The notes: a model not told the origin generated them from the letters alone. Positions 10,342 through 17,804 are shown, counted from the first letter of the stretch. The stretch is 32,303 nucleotides of DNA from Mycoplasmataceae bacterium UBA3729 (GCA_002372615.1 DFHG01000007.1:1-32303); one strand, 5' to 3'. Made by a program: numbers and translations.

Positions 10342-10890
10342 ATGAAAAATAAATGTTCAGCTATTTCTTTAATGTTGAAAAAAAGAATAATTGATGTAAA
10401 AGATTTTCCTAAAAAAGGAGTTCTTTTTAAGGATATTACCCCCGTTCTTGAAGATCCAAAAATATTTAAAATAATTACTAATAAATTATATGATCTTTCA
10501 AAACAAACAAAGTTTGATACTATTGTTTCTCCAGAAGCACGTGGCTTTTGGTTTGGATTGCCATTGGCAATGAAAGCAGGCGCCTCTTTTATTCCTGCAA
10601 GAAAACCTTACAAATTACCTCGTAAAACTATTTCTCAATCATATGAATTAGAATATGGGGGAAACAAACTAGAAATTCATAAAGATTCAATTAAACCTAA
10701 TTCTCGTGTATTAATTGTTGATGATTTATTAGCTACAGGTGGGACAATTAAAGCTATATACAAAATGGTAAAAAAATGTAAAGCTAAAGTTGTTGGTTGT
10801 GCTTTTTTAATAGCATTAAAATCATTACCAGGAATTAAACTTATTGAAAATGAACTTGGAGTTCCTTGTATTAGATTGGTTGAATTTTAG
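10342..10890 (+). CDS. apt: Adenine phosphoribosyltransferase
   Basis: This is a 182-aa cytosolic enzyme converting adenine and PRPP to AMP, a purine salvage step essential for mollicutes that cannot make purines. The N-terminal DFPKKGVLFKDITPVL (about 21-36), SPEARGFWFG (about 63-72), ARKPYKLPR (about 86-94) and the PRPP-binding VDDLLATGGT (126-135) are all present. An internal ATG at 10372 would give a length closer to many homologues, so the exact start is open. It lies 34 nt behind secDF and ten bases ahead of tRNA-Thr. Confidence 0.95.
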   Translation: MKNKCSAISLMLKKRIIDVKDFPKKGVLFKDITPVLEDPKIFKIITNKLYDLSKQTKFDTIVSPEARGFWFGLPLAMKAGASFIPARKPYKLPRKTISQSYELEYGGNKLEIHKDSIKPNSRVLIVDDLLATGGTIKAIYKMVKKCKAKVVGCAFLIALKSLPGIKLIENELGVPCIRLVEF

Positions 10891-10900
10891 ATGATTTAAT

Positions 10901-10974
10901 GCTGAATTAGTTTAGTGGTAAAATAAGTGAATGGTAATCACTTGCCTCAAGTTCGATTCTTGAATTCAGCACCA
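10901..10974 (+). tRNA. tRNA-Thr (GGU)
   Basis: The full cloverleaf can be drawn: acceptor GCTGAAT/ATTCAGC, D stem GTTT/AAAT, anticodon stem AGTGA/TCACT with loop ATGGTAA (anticodon GGT, reads ACC/ACU), T stem TCAAG/CTTGA with loop TTCGATT, discriminator A and an encoded CCA at 10972-10974. Only three bases separate it from the next tRNA, so both are probably one transcript. Confidence 0.92.
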
Positions 10975-10977
10975 TAT

Positions 10978-11052
10978 TTGGTAGTAGCCAAGCGGTAAGG
11001 CAACTGGCTCTGAACCAGTTATACGTTGGTTCGAATCCAACCTACCAAGCCA
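10978..11052 (+). tRNA. tRNA-Gln (CUG)
   Basis: Acceptor TTGGTAG/CTACCAA, D arm GCC-AAGCGGTAA-GGC, anticodon stem ACTGG/CCAGT with loop CTCTGAA (anticodon CTG), T stem GTTGG/CCAAC with loop TTCGAAT, discriminator G and encoded CCA. Discriminator G, an initial weak pair and the CCAAGCGGTAAGGC D arm are tRNA-Gln features. A C at position 34 reads CAG only; see findings. Confidence 0.9.
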
Positions 11053-11063
11053 TTTATAATAAC

Positions 11064-11082
11064 CAAAAATTAGAGATTTTTG
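11064..11082 (+). terminator. Weak hairpin behind the tRNA pair
   Basis: CAAAAAT (11064-11070) and ATTTTTG (11076-11082) can pair around a five-base loop, just downstream of the two tRNAs. The stem is almost all A-T and no clean U-tract follows, so a terminator role is only possible. Confidence 0.3.
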
Positions 11083-11212
11083 AGATTTGCAAAATTAAAT
11101 TAAAAATGTATTATCTCATCTTTTTTAATAGATATATTAATTTAAAAAAATTTACAATAATGTTAAAACAAATGTATCTAGTAGAATATATTCTCTATAT
11201 CAATTAAGTTTT

Positions 11213-11509
11213 TTAATGTTTTAAATTATTTAGTTTAACTATTCTATTAAGATTTGTTTTTAATGTATTTACATCACTTCTTAAATTGGAAACATCAGTT
11301 TTAATACCATTGACATCACTTGACATTCCTATCACAATTTTAGCTAATTTATCTAAAGTCATTTTATTTTTAACTCCTGGTTTTCTTCCACCATTACCAC
11401 CAGAACTATTTTTAACTTTAATCTTTTCAACGGTTACTTGTTTACCAATAATCCTTTTATCAATATTGGTATCTATTATCTTATATTTAGCATTTTTGCT
11501 ATTGTACAT
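11213..11509 (-). CDS. Small basic coiled-coil protein, paralogue 1
   Basis: This 98-aa protein has unknown function. The N-terminal about 30 residues (AKYKI-DT-IDK--IGKQVTVEKIK) are nearly identical to paralogue 2 at 14691-14999. A Gly-rich link NSSGGNGGRKPG follows, containing an AT-hook-like GRKP core. The C-terminal half is a heptad-patterned helix (SDVNGIKTDVSNLRSDVNTL) likely to form a coiled coil. ATG 11509 is chosen because it aligns with the start of the paralogue and sits ten bases behind a shared TATAAT. Reading further upstream to 11578 adds residues that resemble the recombinase C-terminal tail before paralogue 2, so that part is probably untranslated remnant. A DNA-associated accessory protein of a mobile element is a guess from context. 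Confidence 0.65.
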   Translation of the reverse strand: MYNSKNAKYKIIDTNIDKRIIGKQVTVEKIKVKNSSGGNGGRKPGVKNKMTLDKLAKIVIGMSSDVNGIKTDVSNLRSDVNTLKTNLNRIVKLNNLKH

Positions 11510-11531
11510 ATTTGTATATATTATATATTGC
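11510..11531 (-). promoter_or_regulatory. Near-leaderless promoter of coiled-coil paralogue 1
   Basis: On the minus strand the block GCAATATATAATATATACAA precedes the ATG. Its TATAAT occupies 11525-11520, ten bases before the start codon. The same 20-base block stands before paralogue 2. Confidence 0.65.
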
Positions 11532-11667
11532 CTCAGAGTTGAGTTATTAAACTTAAATGATGTTATAAAAGTGAGCAAAATTTAATAGTTATTATAAATC
11601 TGAGTAATGTTGCAAAAAAAGTTGGTTTTTTGAAAAAAATGGAAAAGTATATATGTAAAAAACACTT

Positions 11668-11692
11668 GAACTATATACCCATAATATAGTTC
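11668..11692 (+). promoter_or_regulatory. Hairpin next to the transposase start codon
   Basis: GAACTATAT (11668-11676) and ATATAGTTC (11684-11692) form a perfect 9-bp stem with a 7-base loop. It ends one base before ATG 11694. Many insertion sequences use such a stem to stop translation from read-through transcripts; the same structure is kept in copy 2. Confidence 0.6.
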
Positions 11693-11693
11693 T

Positions 11694-12716
11694 ATGAAAA
11701 AGAAAGTAAGAAATGGCAATAGGTATTGCCAAAAATGTGGTCACAAATTGCAGAAACATAGGTTATACAAAAATGGTAGTCAAAAATGATATTGCCAACA
11801 TTGCCACAGTTATTTAAAAATTGGTAAAAATCATAAAAAGAAACAAAAAATCAAATTATAGTTGTTCAAATACTTTGAATATCTTACCCATTCAAAGAAA
11901 ATGTCTGAGTATGGTTATCATAGATCGACGTTTTGAAGGAACACTAAGATATTTAAAAATAAGTATATTTTTATTCCTGATTAAAAAGATAGACATCTTG
12001 TTATCTATCGTGATGGCCTAAGAGTTAACAAGAAGACATATTTAATAGCAAGTAATGGTAAGCATGTTATCGGTTTTTGTTTAGTTGATTATGAATCATC
12101 AAATAATTGAATAAATTTTCTTAAAAACTTTAATGAACCTGAATATGTTGTTTGTGATGGACAAAATGGATTAATTCAAGTGATTAAATAAGTGTGATTT
12201 AATATAAAAATCCAAAGATGCTTATTCCATGTTTGAATGAATGTTAGACAAAAGCTAACATTAAATCCCGAAACACAAGTTGGTCAAGAATTATTATGTT
12301 TATCTAGAGAATTATTAAAAATTAAATCTATTGAACATGCAAATAATTGACAATCTAAATTCAAAATTTGAAAGGACAAATATTATGAATTTATTAGTCA
12401 AAAAAGTTTTAATCCAGAATCCGGTGAAATTTGATTTACCCATGCAAGACTAAGATCTGCTGTATTTAATTTAAGAAAATTACTTTTAAGTGGAACATTG
12501 TTTAATTTTCTTGACAATAATGAAATAAAAAGTATGAACAATGTGCTTGAAGGCGGAATAAATTTCCCTATAAGATATTTATTAAATTGTCATAGAGGAA
12601 CAAACTTTGTTGGTCAACAAAAAATAGTTGAAATTTATTTATTGAAAAGAAGCATGTTTTGAAACAAGATTATTGCATTAATTTTTAAGCAAAAACCATA
12701 CTTTTCTGCAACATAG
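11694..12716 (+). pseudogene. Transposase of IS copy 1, three in-frame stops
   Basis: A single frame of 340 codons runs from ATG 11694 to TAG 12714-12716, interrupted by TAG 11859-11861, TAA 11982-11984 and TAA 12189-12191. There are no frameshifts. Family features: an N-terminal zinc ribbon (CQKCGHK ... YCQHCH), the DGLRVNKKTYLIA segment of an RNase H-fold DDE domain, VVCDGQNGL, and IQRCLFHV, the C/H motif of IS256/MULE-type transposases. This is followed by a helical insertion and RGTNFVGQQ near the end. TGA codons are Trp. The first stop replaces a Trp codon (copy 2 has TGG there) and the third a Ser codon (TCA in copy 2). The active element was probably functional in this lineage. Confidence 0.85.
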
Positions 12717-12783
12717 CTCCATATAAATTTTGAATAAATACATAAATCTTAAAAAACTTTAAATATGGAGCTTTTAATTAAGA

Positions 12784-13434
12784 TGTATTTATATCAAAAT
12801 ACAGAAAACAGTCAAAATAAACATCAAATTCTCAATCGGATAGTCAAATCCATAGAGAGCAAGTTAAGTATAGTGATGTTGATAACTATTTCTGAAAGCT
12901 TATTAAAAAATAAAACAAGCTATTAAAAATAGCTTATGAGAATAATGATTCATCTAAATGAGACGAAATAAAAGCTAAAACAAAGTTATTTATTTGTGCA
13001 AAGCAGTGAGCAAAATTACAGCACTTTATCAAAACTCATTGACATAACAAGAAATTCCAAGCCCAAGAACTTTATGTTCTTGTTAAAAAAGATATTGAAA
13101 GTAAATATGGCTGAAACTATAAAACCAATAAGAGTGACGGAAGATAACTCTTGCTGATTATGCTACTATCATTGGTTATAGTTCTTCAACTCCAGTAAAG
13201 TTAAATTATCTACTAAAGAAAGCTGACATTAATGTTGCTTCATATACTAATCTTATTGCTTTATATAAGAAATTTATCCAATTAGACATTAAGACTAGAA
13301 TGTTTAAATGACTTCTTTCTAGCATGAAAGATACAAATGATAATAAGTGTGGAATGTTTGATTTAGGAAATTCAAACAATACTCATTCAATCAATGATCC
13401 ACCAGATGATGAATTATCAGAGTGATTTAAATAA
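12784..13434 (+). pseudogene. Broken gene of unknown family (accessory island)
   Basis: ATG 12784 starts MYLYQNTENSQNKHQ. The frame then shifts near 12835, meets TAA at about 12908 and shifts again near 13146. The remaining coding pieces are readable: VKYSDVDNYFWKL, a stretch around NNDSSKWDEIKAKTKLF, WHNKKFQAQELYVLVKKDI, then LADYATIIGYSSSTPVKLNY and a C-terminus rich in Asn/Asp ending DDELSEWFK. Several TGA-coded Trp show it was a code-4 gene of about 215 residues. It lies directly behind IS copy 1 and ends about 60 nt before a strong terminator. The LADYATIIGYS segment could be a helix-turn-helix-like region; the function is not recognised. Confidence 0.6.
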
Positions 13435-13495
13435 ACTTCTCTTAACTAAACAACTTAAACTAAAAATTTTATAAAAATTAATTAGTAATCAATTT

Positions 13496-13541
13496 GCTAA
13501 GTTTTGTCCCATCTACGGGATAGTTTTTAGCTTATTTTTTC
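13496..13541 (+). terminator. Terminator facing right, behind the broken + gene
   Basis: A two-part stem GCTAA(13496-13500)/TTAGC(13527-13531) encloses TCCC(13507-13510)/GGGA(13517-13520). It is followed by CTTATTTTTT. It sits about 60 bases behind the stop of the broken gene at 12784-13434. Confidence 0.6.
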
Positions 13542-13579
13542 ATTTTTATCCTAATTTCCTATCAATTTGTCTCACTATG

Positions 13580-13642
13580 AGTAATACCATAACAAATATC
13601 AGTAATACCCTAATTCGTAGCAGTAATACCTAAATCCCACAT
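13580..13642 (+). repeat. Three iteron-like 21-bp direct repeats
   Basis: AGTAATACC begins at 13580, 13601 and 13622, an exact 21-bp period (two helical turns). The nine-base core is invariant and the rest of each unit is AT-rich and variable. A stretch with two AATATATT blocks follows at about 13645-13665. The array lies between two terminators that face each other, in the 298-base gap without a gene (13435-13732). This layout is typical of protein-binding iterons of plasmid or element origins, though no initiator gene is recognised here. Confidence 0.55.
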
Positions 13643-13693
13643 TGAATATATTAAGAATATATTAATGTAGATATTATGAATAGTATGTGCTAA

Positions 13694-13721
13694 TAAATAA
13701 AAACGTATCCACTTCGGATAC
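13694..13721 (-). terminator. Rho-independent terminator for the minus-strand broken gene
   Basis: On the minus strand GTATCC-GAAGT-GGATAC (13721-13705) is followed by GTTTTTATTT. A perfect 6-bp G/C-containing stem with a five-base loop and a U-tract lies 11 bases past the stop of the broken gene at 13733-14625. Confidence 0.75.
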
Positions 13722-13732
13722 ACTTCTTTGTT

Positions 13733-14625
13733 TTACAAAATTATTAAATTAGATGTTATTTTTGTTTTTTCTTCTAAAAATAATTTAAACAAATTAAATT
13801 TATTAGTTTTGACATATGATAAATCAGATTTAACTTTATTTTTAGTCATATTAAAAAATTTTTTAATATATCCATTCTATCTAATATTGTTGTTTTGCAA
13901 CATTCATCTGATGTTAAAGCATGTTGACCATATAAATATCTAAAGTATTCTGAAGGTTCCGGTTAAAAAATTGTTTCACACATTTTGTTGAGAAATTGAT
14001 CGTTTAACCCATTTTAATATCAATATTATAAAGACATAAATCAGATTCTTTTAATTGGAATGTCCTAGAATTATAAAATTCATCAATAAATTTATTGTTT
14101 CCAGAAAGAAATGTAATCTTCAATCTTCTTTAAAATAAAAAATCAATAATATTTAATCTTACCTGCTAAAAAAGGTGCATTTTCGCACTTTGGTCCATCA
14201 ATTGAATAGATGTAACCATTCATTTCAAATTGTGCCCAATGTTTTTTAAAATAAGTTCTAAATTAAAATAGAAAAAAATATTGTTTTTAACAATTTCAAA
14301 AACATAAATATATATTTGACGTTTTAATTTTTCTTCCTTTAATTTATCATTTGCTGATTTAGCTACATCGAGTTTATTTATTAGTATGTTTAGATTATTT
14401 TTGTATTGATTTGTATCGTCTTTATGAAGTCCTAAAAGTTCTCATACATTTTCCAAACATACAAGAAATCAATATCAGCTATGTTCACGCATATAAAAGA
14501 AAACACTTATATCATTTTTGGTGATCGTATATTTTTCATCATTACGCATTACATTATCAAATTGAATAATTTGTTCTAAAGATACAAATACACTTTGATA
14601 AGTATGAGTTTATTTTTTCAATCAT
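13733..14625 (-). pseudogene. Broken gene of unknown family, minus strand
   Basis: ATG 14625 (MIEK) is followed by a shift, then a long readable piece from about 14605 to 14275: SVFVSLEQIIQFDNVMRN, FFYMREHSWYWFLVCLENVW, and a Lys-rich helix. A shift near 14265 leads into RTYFKKHWAQFEMNGYIYS and DGPKCENAPFLAGK. Further shifts and stops separate the last part (LYGQHALTSDECCKTTILD, then a Lys/Asn-rich tail ending at TAA 13733-13735). TGA-coded Trp are frequent. The original protein was about 290 residues with aromatic, Cys-containing segments suggestive of an enzyme or DNA-binding phage-type protein, but it is not identified. A good terminator still follows it. Confidence 0.6.
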
Positions 14626-14690
14626 GATTAAAATCTTAAATTTCCAATGTAATATAATTGTGATATATATTGACTTTGATGTAGAAAAAC

Positions 14691-14999
14691 TTACTCTTTT
14701 AGATTATTAACTTTAACTATTCTATCAATCCTACTGATGATAGTTTTGTTTAGTTTAGCTTGTTCAGCAAATCCGTCAGTAACAATCTTAACTAATTTAT
14801 TTAAATTATCTGTTAAATTATCAACTTTATCAGAAAGTTTAGATAAAGTGATTTTATTGGTGCTTTCTGGTTTTCTTCCGTCATCACTACCAGGACCACC
14901 TTTAGACTTAATCTTTTCAACAGTAACTTGTTTACCAATAAACTTCTTATCAATATCAGTATCTGTTATCTTGTATTTAGCAGATTTATTCTTACTCAT
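14691..14999 (-). CDS. Small basic coiled-coil protein, paralogue 2
   Basis: This 102-aa protein is intact and has unknown function. The N-terminus AKYKITDTDIDKKFIGKQVT matches paralogue 1. The Gly/Ser link carries DDGRKPE, again with a GRKP core. The C-terminal half is a heptad helix (LSDKVDNLTDNLNKLVKIV, then EQAKLNKTIISRIDRIVKV) likely to form a coiled coil. Both paralogues end in a VNNLK-type tail. It lies directly downstream of the broken recombinase on the same strand, and its promoter sits in the recombinase 3' end. No homology to a named family could be recognised. The conserved first 30 residues are the part under clear selection and probably the functional domain. Confidence 0.7.
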   Translation of the reverse strand: MSKNKSAKYKITDTDIDKKFIGKQVTVEKIKSKGGPGSDDGRKPESTNKITLSKLSDKVDNLTDNLNKLVKIVTDGFAEQAKLNKTIISRIDRIVKVNNLKE

Positions 15000-15876
15000 A
15001 TCTTGTATATATTATATATTGCTCCTTCCTGCTTAAATAACTCCTATTGAAATATAGGTTATTTGTTTTAACAATATAACCATTCGCTGCACAATCAGCT
15101 ATATCACAAGTATCATAGTTCACATTTAATGAAATGATATAGTGATTCATTACAGTTCTGGGGTATTTCCTAACACCATTGAAATAGTATTCACATCTAC
15201 TCCATACTCATGCATTATCGATGCTTTAGTTTTTTTTAATACATGAGCTGTAAGCTTAAATGGTAATTTAGCTCAATTTCTAAACATAATAAAATTATCT
15301 TTAACTAAATTTCCTTTAATCTTTCACTTATATTTAACAAAGAACTTATAAGCATCAAGTGGAATATAAATCTCTCGCTTCTTACAAGTCTTCTCTGTGT
15401 TAATGATTATTTCTGCTTTATCACAACCAGAAGTCTTAGATTCAATAATCCTATGAGCTGGATTAGTTCTAAAATTAATTGAAGCTAATTCACCTGTTCT
15501 CATTCCAGAACACAACAAAGTCTCAAAAACATAATAATAACCTAATCGCTTATGTCTTATTAACTCTTGCAAATTCTTAACACAAGTTAACTTCTCATTA
15601 ATTCACTCTTTATATTTCTTTCTAACATAACTAATCTCTTTATTAGTTAATCTGGTAGTAAATTTAGAAATCTCATTAGGTCTGCTAACAATATACTTAG
15701 TGTTAAATTTCATTTCATAAAAGTTATTGAAAGCTCACTTAAATGCAGAAACATATCCATGAGCTGAATTATTATTAATTGTGTTATTATTAATTTTATT
15801 GGCATACTGCTACATCAAATTTAATATTACCAGTAAAACAATGGTAATTTCTACGGGTAAACACAAAATAGTTCAT
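14992..15876 (-). pseudogene. Tyrosine recombinase/phage integrase (XerC/D-like), two frameshifts
   Basis: The coding pieces in order are: ATG 15876 MNYFVFTRRNYHCFTGNIKFDVAV, a shift near 15810, then a helical core-binding domain (NSAHGYVSAFKWAFNNFYE) and the catalytic domain. In the catalytic domain LLCSGMRTGELASINF carries the first catalytic Arg (box I), a beta-hairpin region follows, LTAHVLKKTKASIM stands where the H-x-x-R box II is expected (Lys in place of Arg), and VDVNTISMVLGNTP precedes a second shift in CCCC at 15163-15166. In the new frame RTVMNHYI provides the Tyr nucleophile, after which about 40 residues run to TAA 14992-14994. The end overlaps the start of the coiled-coil gene. 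The substitution in box II and the two shifts imply an inactive enzyme. Confidence 0.75.
15000..15022 (-). promoter_or_regulatory. Near-leaderless promoter of coiled-coil paralogue 2
   Basis: The minus-strand block GCAATATATAATATATACAA is identical to that before paralogue 1. TATAAT is at 15016-15011, eleven bases before ATG 14999. It lies within the 3' end of the broken recombinase. Confidence 0.65.
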
Positions 15877-16032
15877 GCTCTTTCTTCATTTTGCCAATGA
15901 TAATAATTCTTTGTAACTTATTATTGGTCTTATATACGCTTGTGATTTTACAACAAAAAATTGAAAATTTTTATTGCCAACTAATGCTAAAGCAATAAAA
16001 TTAATAAGATTAAAATTTTTGAAAAATTTTAA

Positions 16033-16680
16033 CTATTTTTTATTTGTTTTTTCTAGATAAAATTTTCACAATTGGAAACGATTTTTATAAAAATCTGTTT
16101 CTGTATTAGTACGAATATCTTTTTCTGGTAATTCACTTAAAATAAATTGTAAAAAGTCTTTTATTCTATTTCAAAATTTCAATTTTTTCTTAATTAAATT
16201 GATCTCATTAGTATTAAATCTACATTGACATGAACAAATAATATTATTGTAAAATCGCTCTTTTAGTGTTTGCAAAATTAACATATTGTTAATGTTTTGA
16301 AACTCTTTTCGTTTTCCATATTTAAACTCATTAGGATTTTTCTTCATAAATGCAAATTCAATCATATTTCTTACAGTTTCTTTTGCTTTATCAAAATGTT
16401 TGTCAACATCTAAATAATATGCTCAAATATAAAAAGGGTTATGGATATTAAAAGCCATCATCTTTTGCAAATCATAAATTTCTGTAAAAGCATATAAATT
16501 TAGTAAATTTCTATACACAAATCAATCATATATTTCGACTAAATATTTACTATCAAGCTTTCACCAGAATTTATTAAAAAAAATGATTCTGTTGATTACT
16601 TTTTGAATAAGTAACTTAATTTGTAAATCGTCATCTTTTTGTTCAATTTTATCTAAAGCTTCTTTATTTAGCGGTTTCAT
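16033..16680 (-). CDS. Hypothetical protein (215 aa), divergent partner of the methyltransferase operon
   Basis: The family is not recognised. The frame from ATG 16680 to TAG 16033 holds several TGA-coded Trp. It is a soluble-looking, aromatic-rich, helical protein: IEQKDDDLQIKLLIQKVINR, FNKFWWKLDSKYLVEIYDWF, PFYIWAYYLDVDKHFDKAKE, a CSCQC cysteine cluster near residue 160, and a Lys-rich end. No start-proximal Shine-Dalgarno is seen. It is transcribed away from the 330-aa/methyltransferase/nuclease genes from a shared 131-bp promoter region containing a 19-bp dyad. That arrangement suggests a control, accessory or immunity protein for the locus, but this is inferred from position only. An AAAATTTTT/AAAAATTTT hairpin lies just behind it at about 16012-16030. 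Confidence 0.65.
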
Positions 16681-16725
16681 AATTTTAGAAGTAATAAAAA
16701 TTTGTTGCTTGCTATTTATTTTATA

Positions 16726-16744
16726 ATATTCACAAAGTGAATAT
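16726..16744. promoter_or_regulatory. 19-bp dyad in the divergent promoter region
   Basis: ATATTCAC (16726-16733) and GTGAATAT (16737-16744) are perfect inverted repeats around AAA. A + strand TATAAT at 16722-16727 overlaps the left arm, so a bound protein would block that promoter. It lies between the divergent genes at 16680 and 16812 and resembles an operator of a self-regulated locus. Confidence 0.55.
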
Positions 16745-16811
16745 AAATATGACAGTAATTTTATAAAATTAAATCAATATTTATGGTAATATATTTCAAA
16801 CATATGTTGTT

Positions 16812-17804
16812 ATGAGAATAAGTGAATTTTTAAAAAAATTAAATGAAATAACTAAAGCAAACGGAAATTTTTCTTTTCAAATTGAACGATTACAAAATAA
16901 TTATCGTTTTATCAATATAGATGAAGCATGAAGTCAAGTTAGTTTTTTTAATACTGTAGGGTTTGGTTTTCCTAAAGACACTCTAGCAACTGATTTTATT
17001 AAAAAATGCATTGATGCAAAACAAAATGTAATGGTAATTAATGATGTTGAAAATAACACTCTTCAAAATTATAAAAAAAAGATAAATGATCATATTCATT
17101 CACTACGAATTTTTTTAAATTGAATAACTTTACCAAAACTATCAGATAACTCATTTTCATTAACATTATTACATAATGATAAAAATGAAATTAAAATTAA
17201 TGATTTGATAAAAGTTTTAAATTGAGTTTCTGTAATTAGTAAATTTATTAAAGACACATACCAAGTTGCTGGCGAGGAAACTATTAATATTTCTAGCTGT
17301 GAGTATGGTTCATTTAATTTAGATTTTAGTACTATTGTAGATAGTGCGACTATTGTTATTTGAATAATTTCATTTTTTTTCTGAATTGTAAAAAAAGTAA
17401 AGAAAAAAAATGAAGCGAAAAGTATAGATAATAAAGATGATATTTTACTCGAAAATGAATATCTAAAAGATTTATTATCAAAAAACGGGATTAAGAATAA
17501 TTTTGATTTGGAAAAAACCAAAATTAATAATCTTGCTGAAGAATTATTTAATAATGAAAAAACAAAACCTACAGGATACACGAATTTAAATGAGTTTAAA
17601 AAGCGCTTATGGGATGAATACAACGAGTTTAAAAAAGAGAAGATTGCAGAGATTTGTGAATTTAAACTTTCATTGAATAGCAATGAAGATAAATTTATAG
17701 AATATAGCAATAACAGTGAAATAAAAAAAATTAACACAGAAGAAATTAAAAAGTTAGTAGATAACAATAAATCTAAAAAAAATAATGAAGATGAAAAAAA
17801 ATAA
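16812..17804 (+). CDS. Hypothetical one-TM protein (330 aa), first gene of methyltransferase operon
   Basis: No family is recognised. Residues 1-175 form a mixed alpha/beta-looking domain (SEFLKKLNEITKANGNFSFQ, AWSQVSFFNTVGFGFPKD, MVINDVENNTLQNYKKKI, then CEYGSFNLDFSTI). A single membrane segment lies at about 178-195 (IVIWIISFFFWIV, with TGA-coded Trp) and is followed by KKVKKK. From about 205 the protein is a charged, Lys/Glu/Asn-rich helical region to the end. The stop is inside the next gene: the methyltransferase starts 20 nt before it ends. Coupling to a methyltransferase and a nuclease suggests a role in the same restriction or defence module, perhaps as a membrane-anchored sensor or specificity component; this is inference. 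Confidence 0.7.

Larger units (their letters stand above)
11600..12720 (+). mobile_element. IS256/IS1249-like insertion sequence, copy 1 (inactive)
   Basis: This is a 1.1-kb element carrying one transposase remnant. Terminal inverted repeats are readable over about 30 bases: left end GAGTAATGTTGCAAAAAAAG at 11602 onward; right end, reverse complement, GAGCTATGTTGCAGAAAAGT reading back from 12719. Flanks TTATAAAT (11592-11599) and ATATAAAT (12721-12728) match at 7 of 8 positions, consistent with the 8-9 bp target duplication of IS256-type elements. The left terminus is more diverged than the right. Confidence 0.8.

Noticed and set aside
11509..11578. Longer N-terminus for coiled-coil paralogue 1 starting at 11578
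   Set aside because: The paralogue starts at the equivalent of 11509 and the extra part runs through the shared promoter block.
13580..13642. CRISPR array
   Set aside because: The shared core is only nine bases with three units and a 21-bp period, too short and regular for repeats with spacers; no cas genes are nearby.
17096..17767. 223-codon minus-strand frame opposite the 330-aa gene
   Set aside because: The translation is Ser/Leu/Phe-rich shadow sequence of Lys/Asn/Glu codons; the + frame continues through TGA-coded Trp and couples to the methyltransferase.
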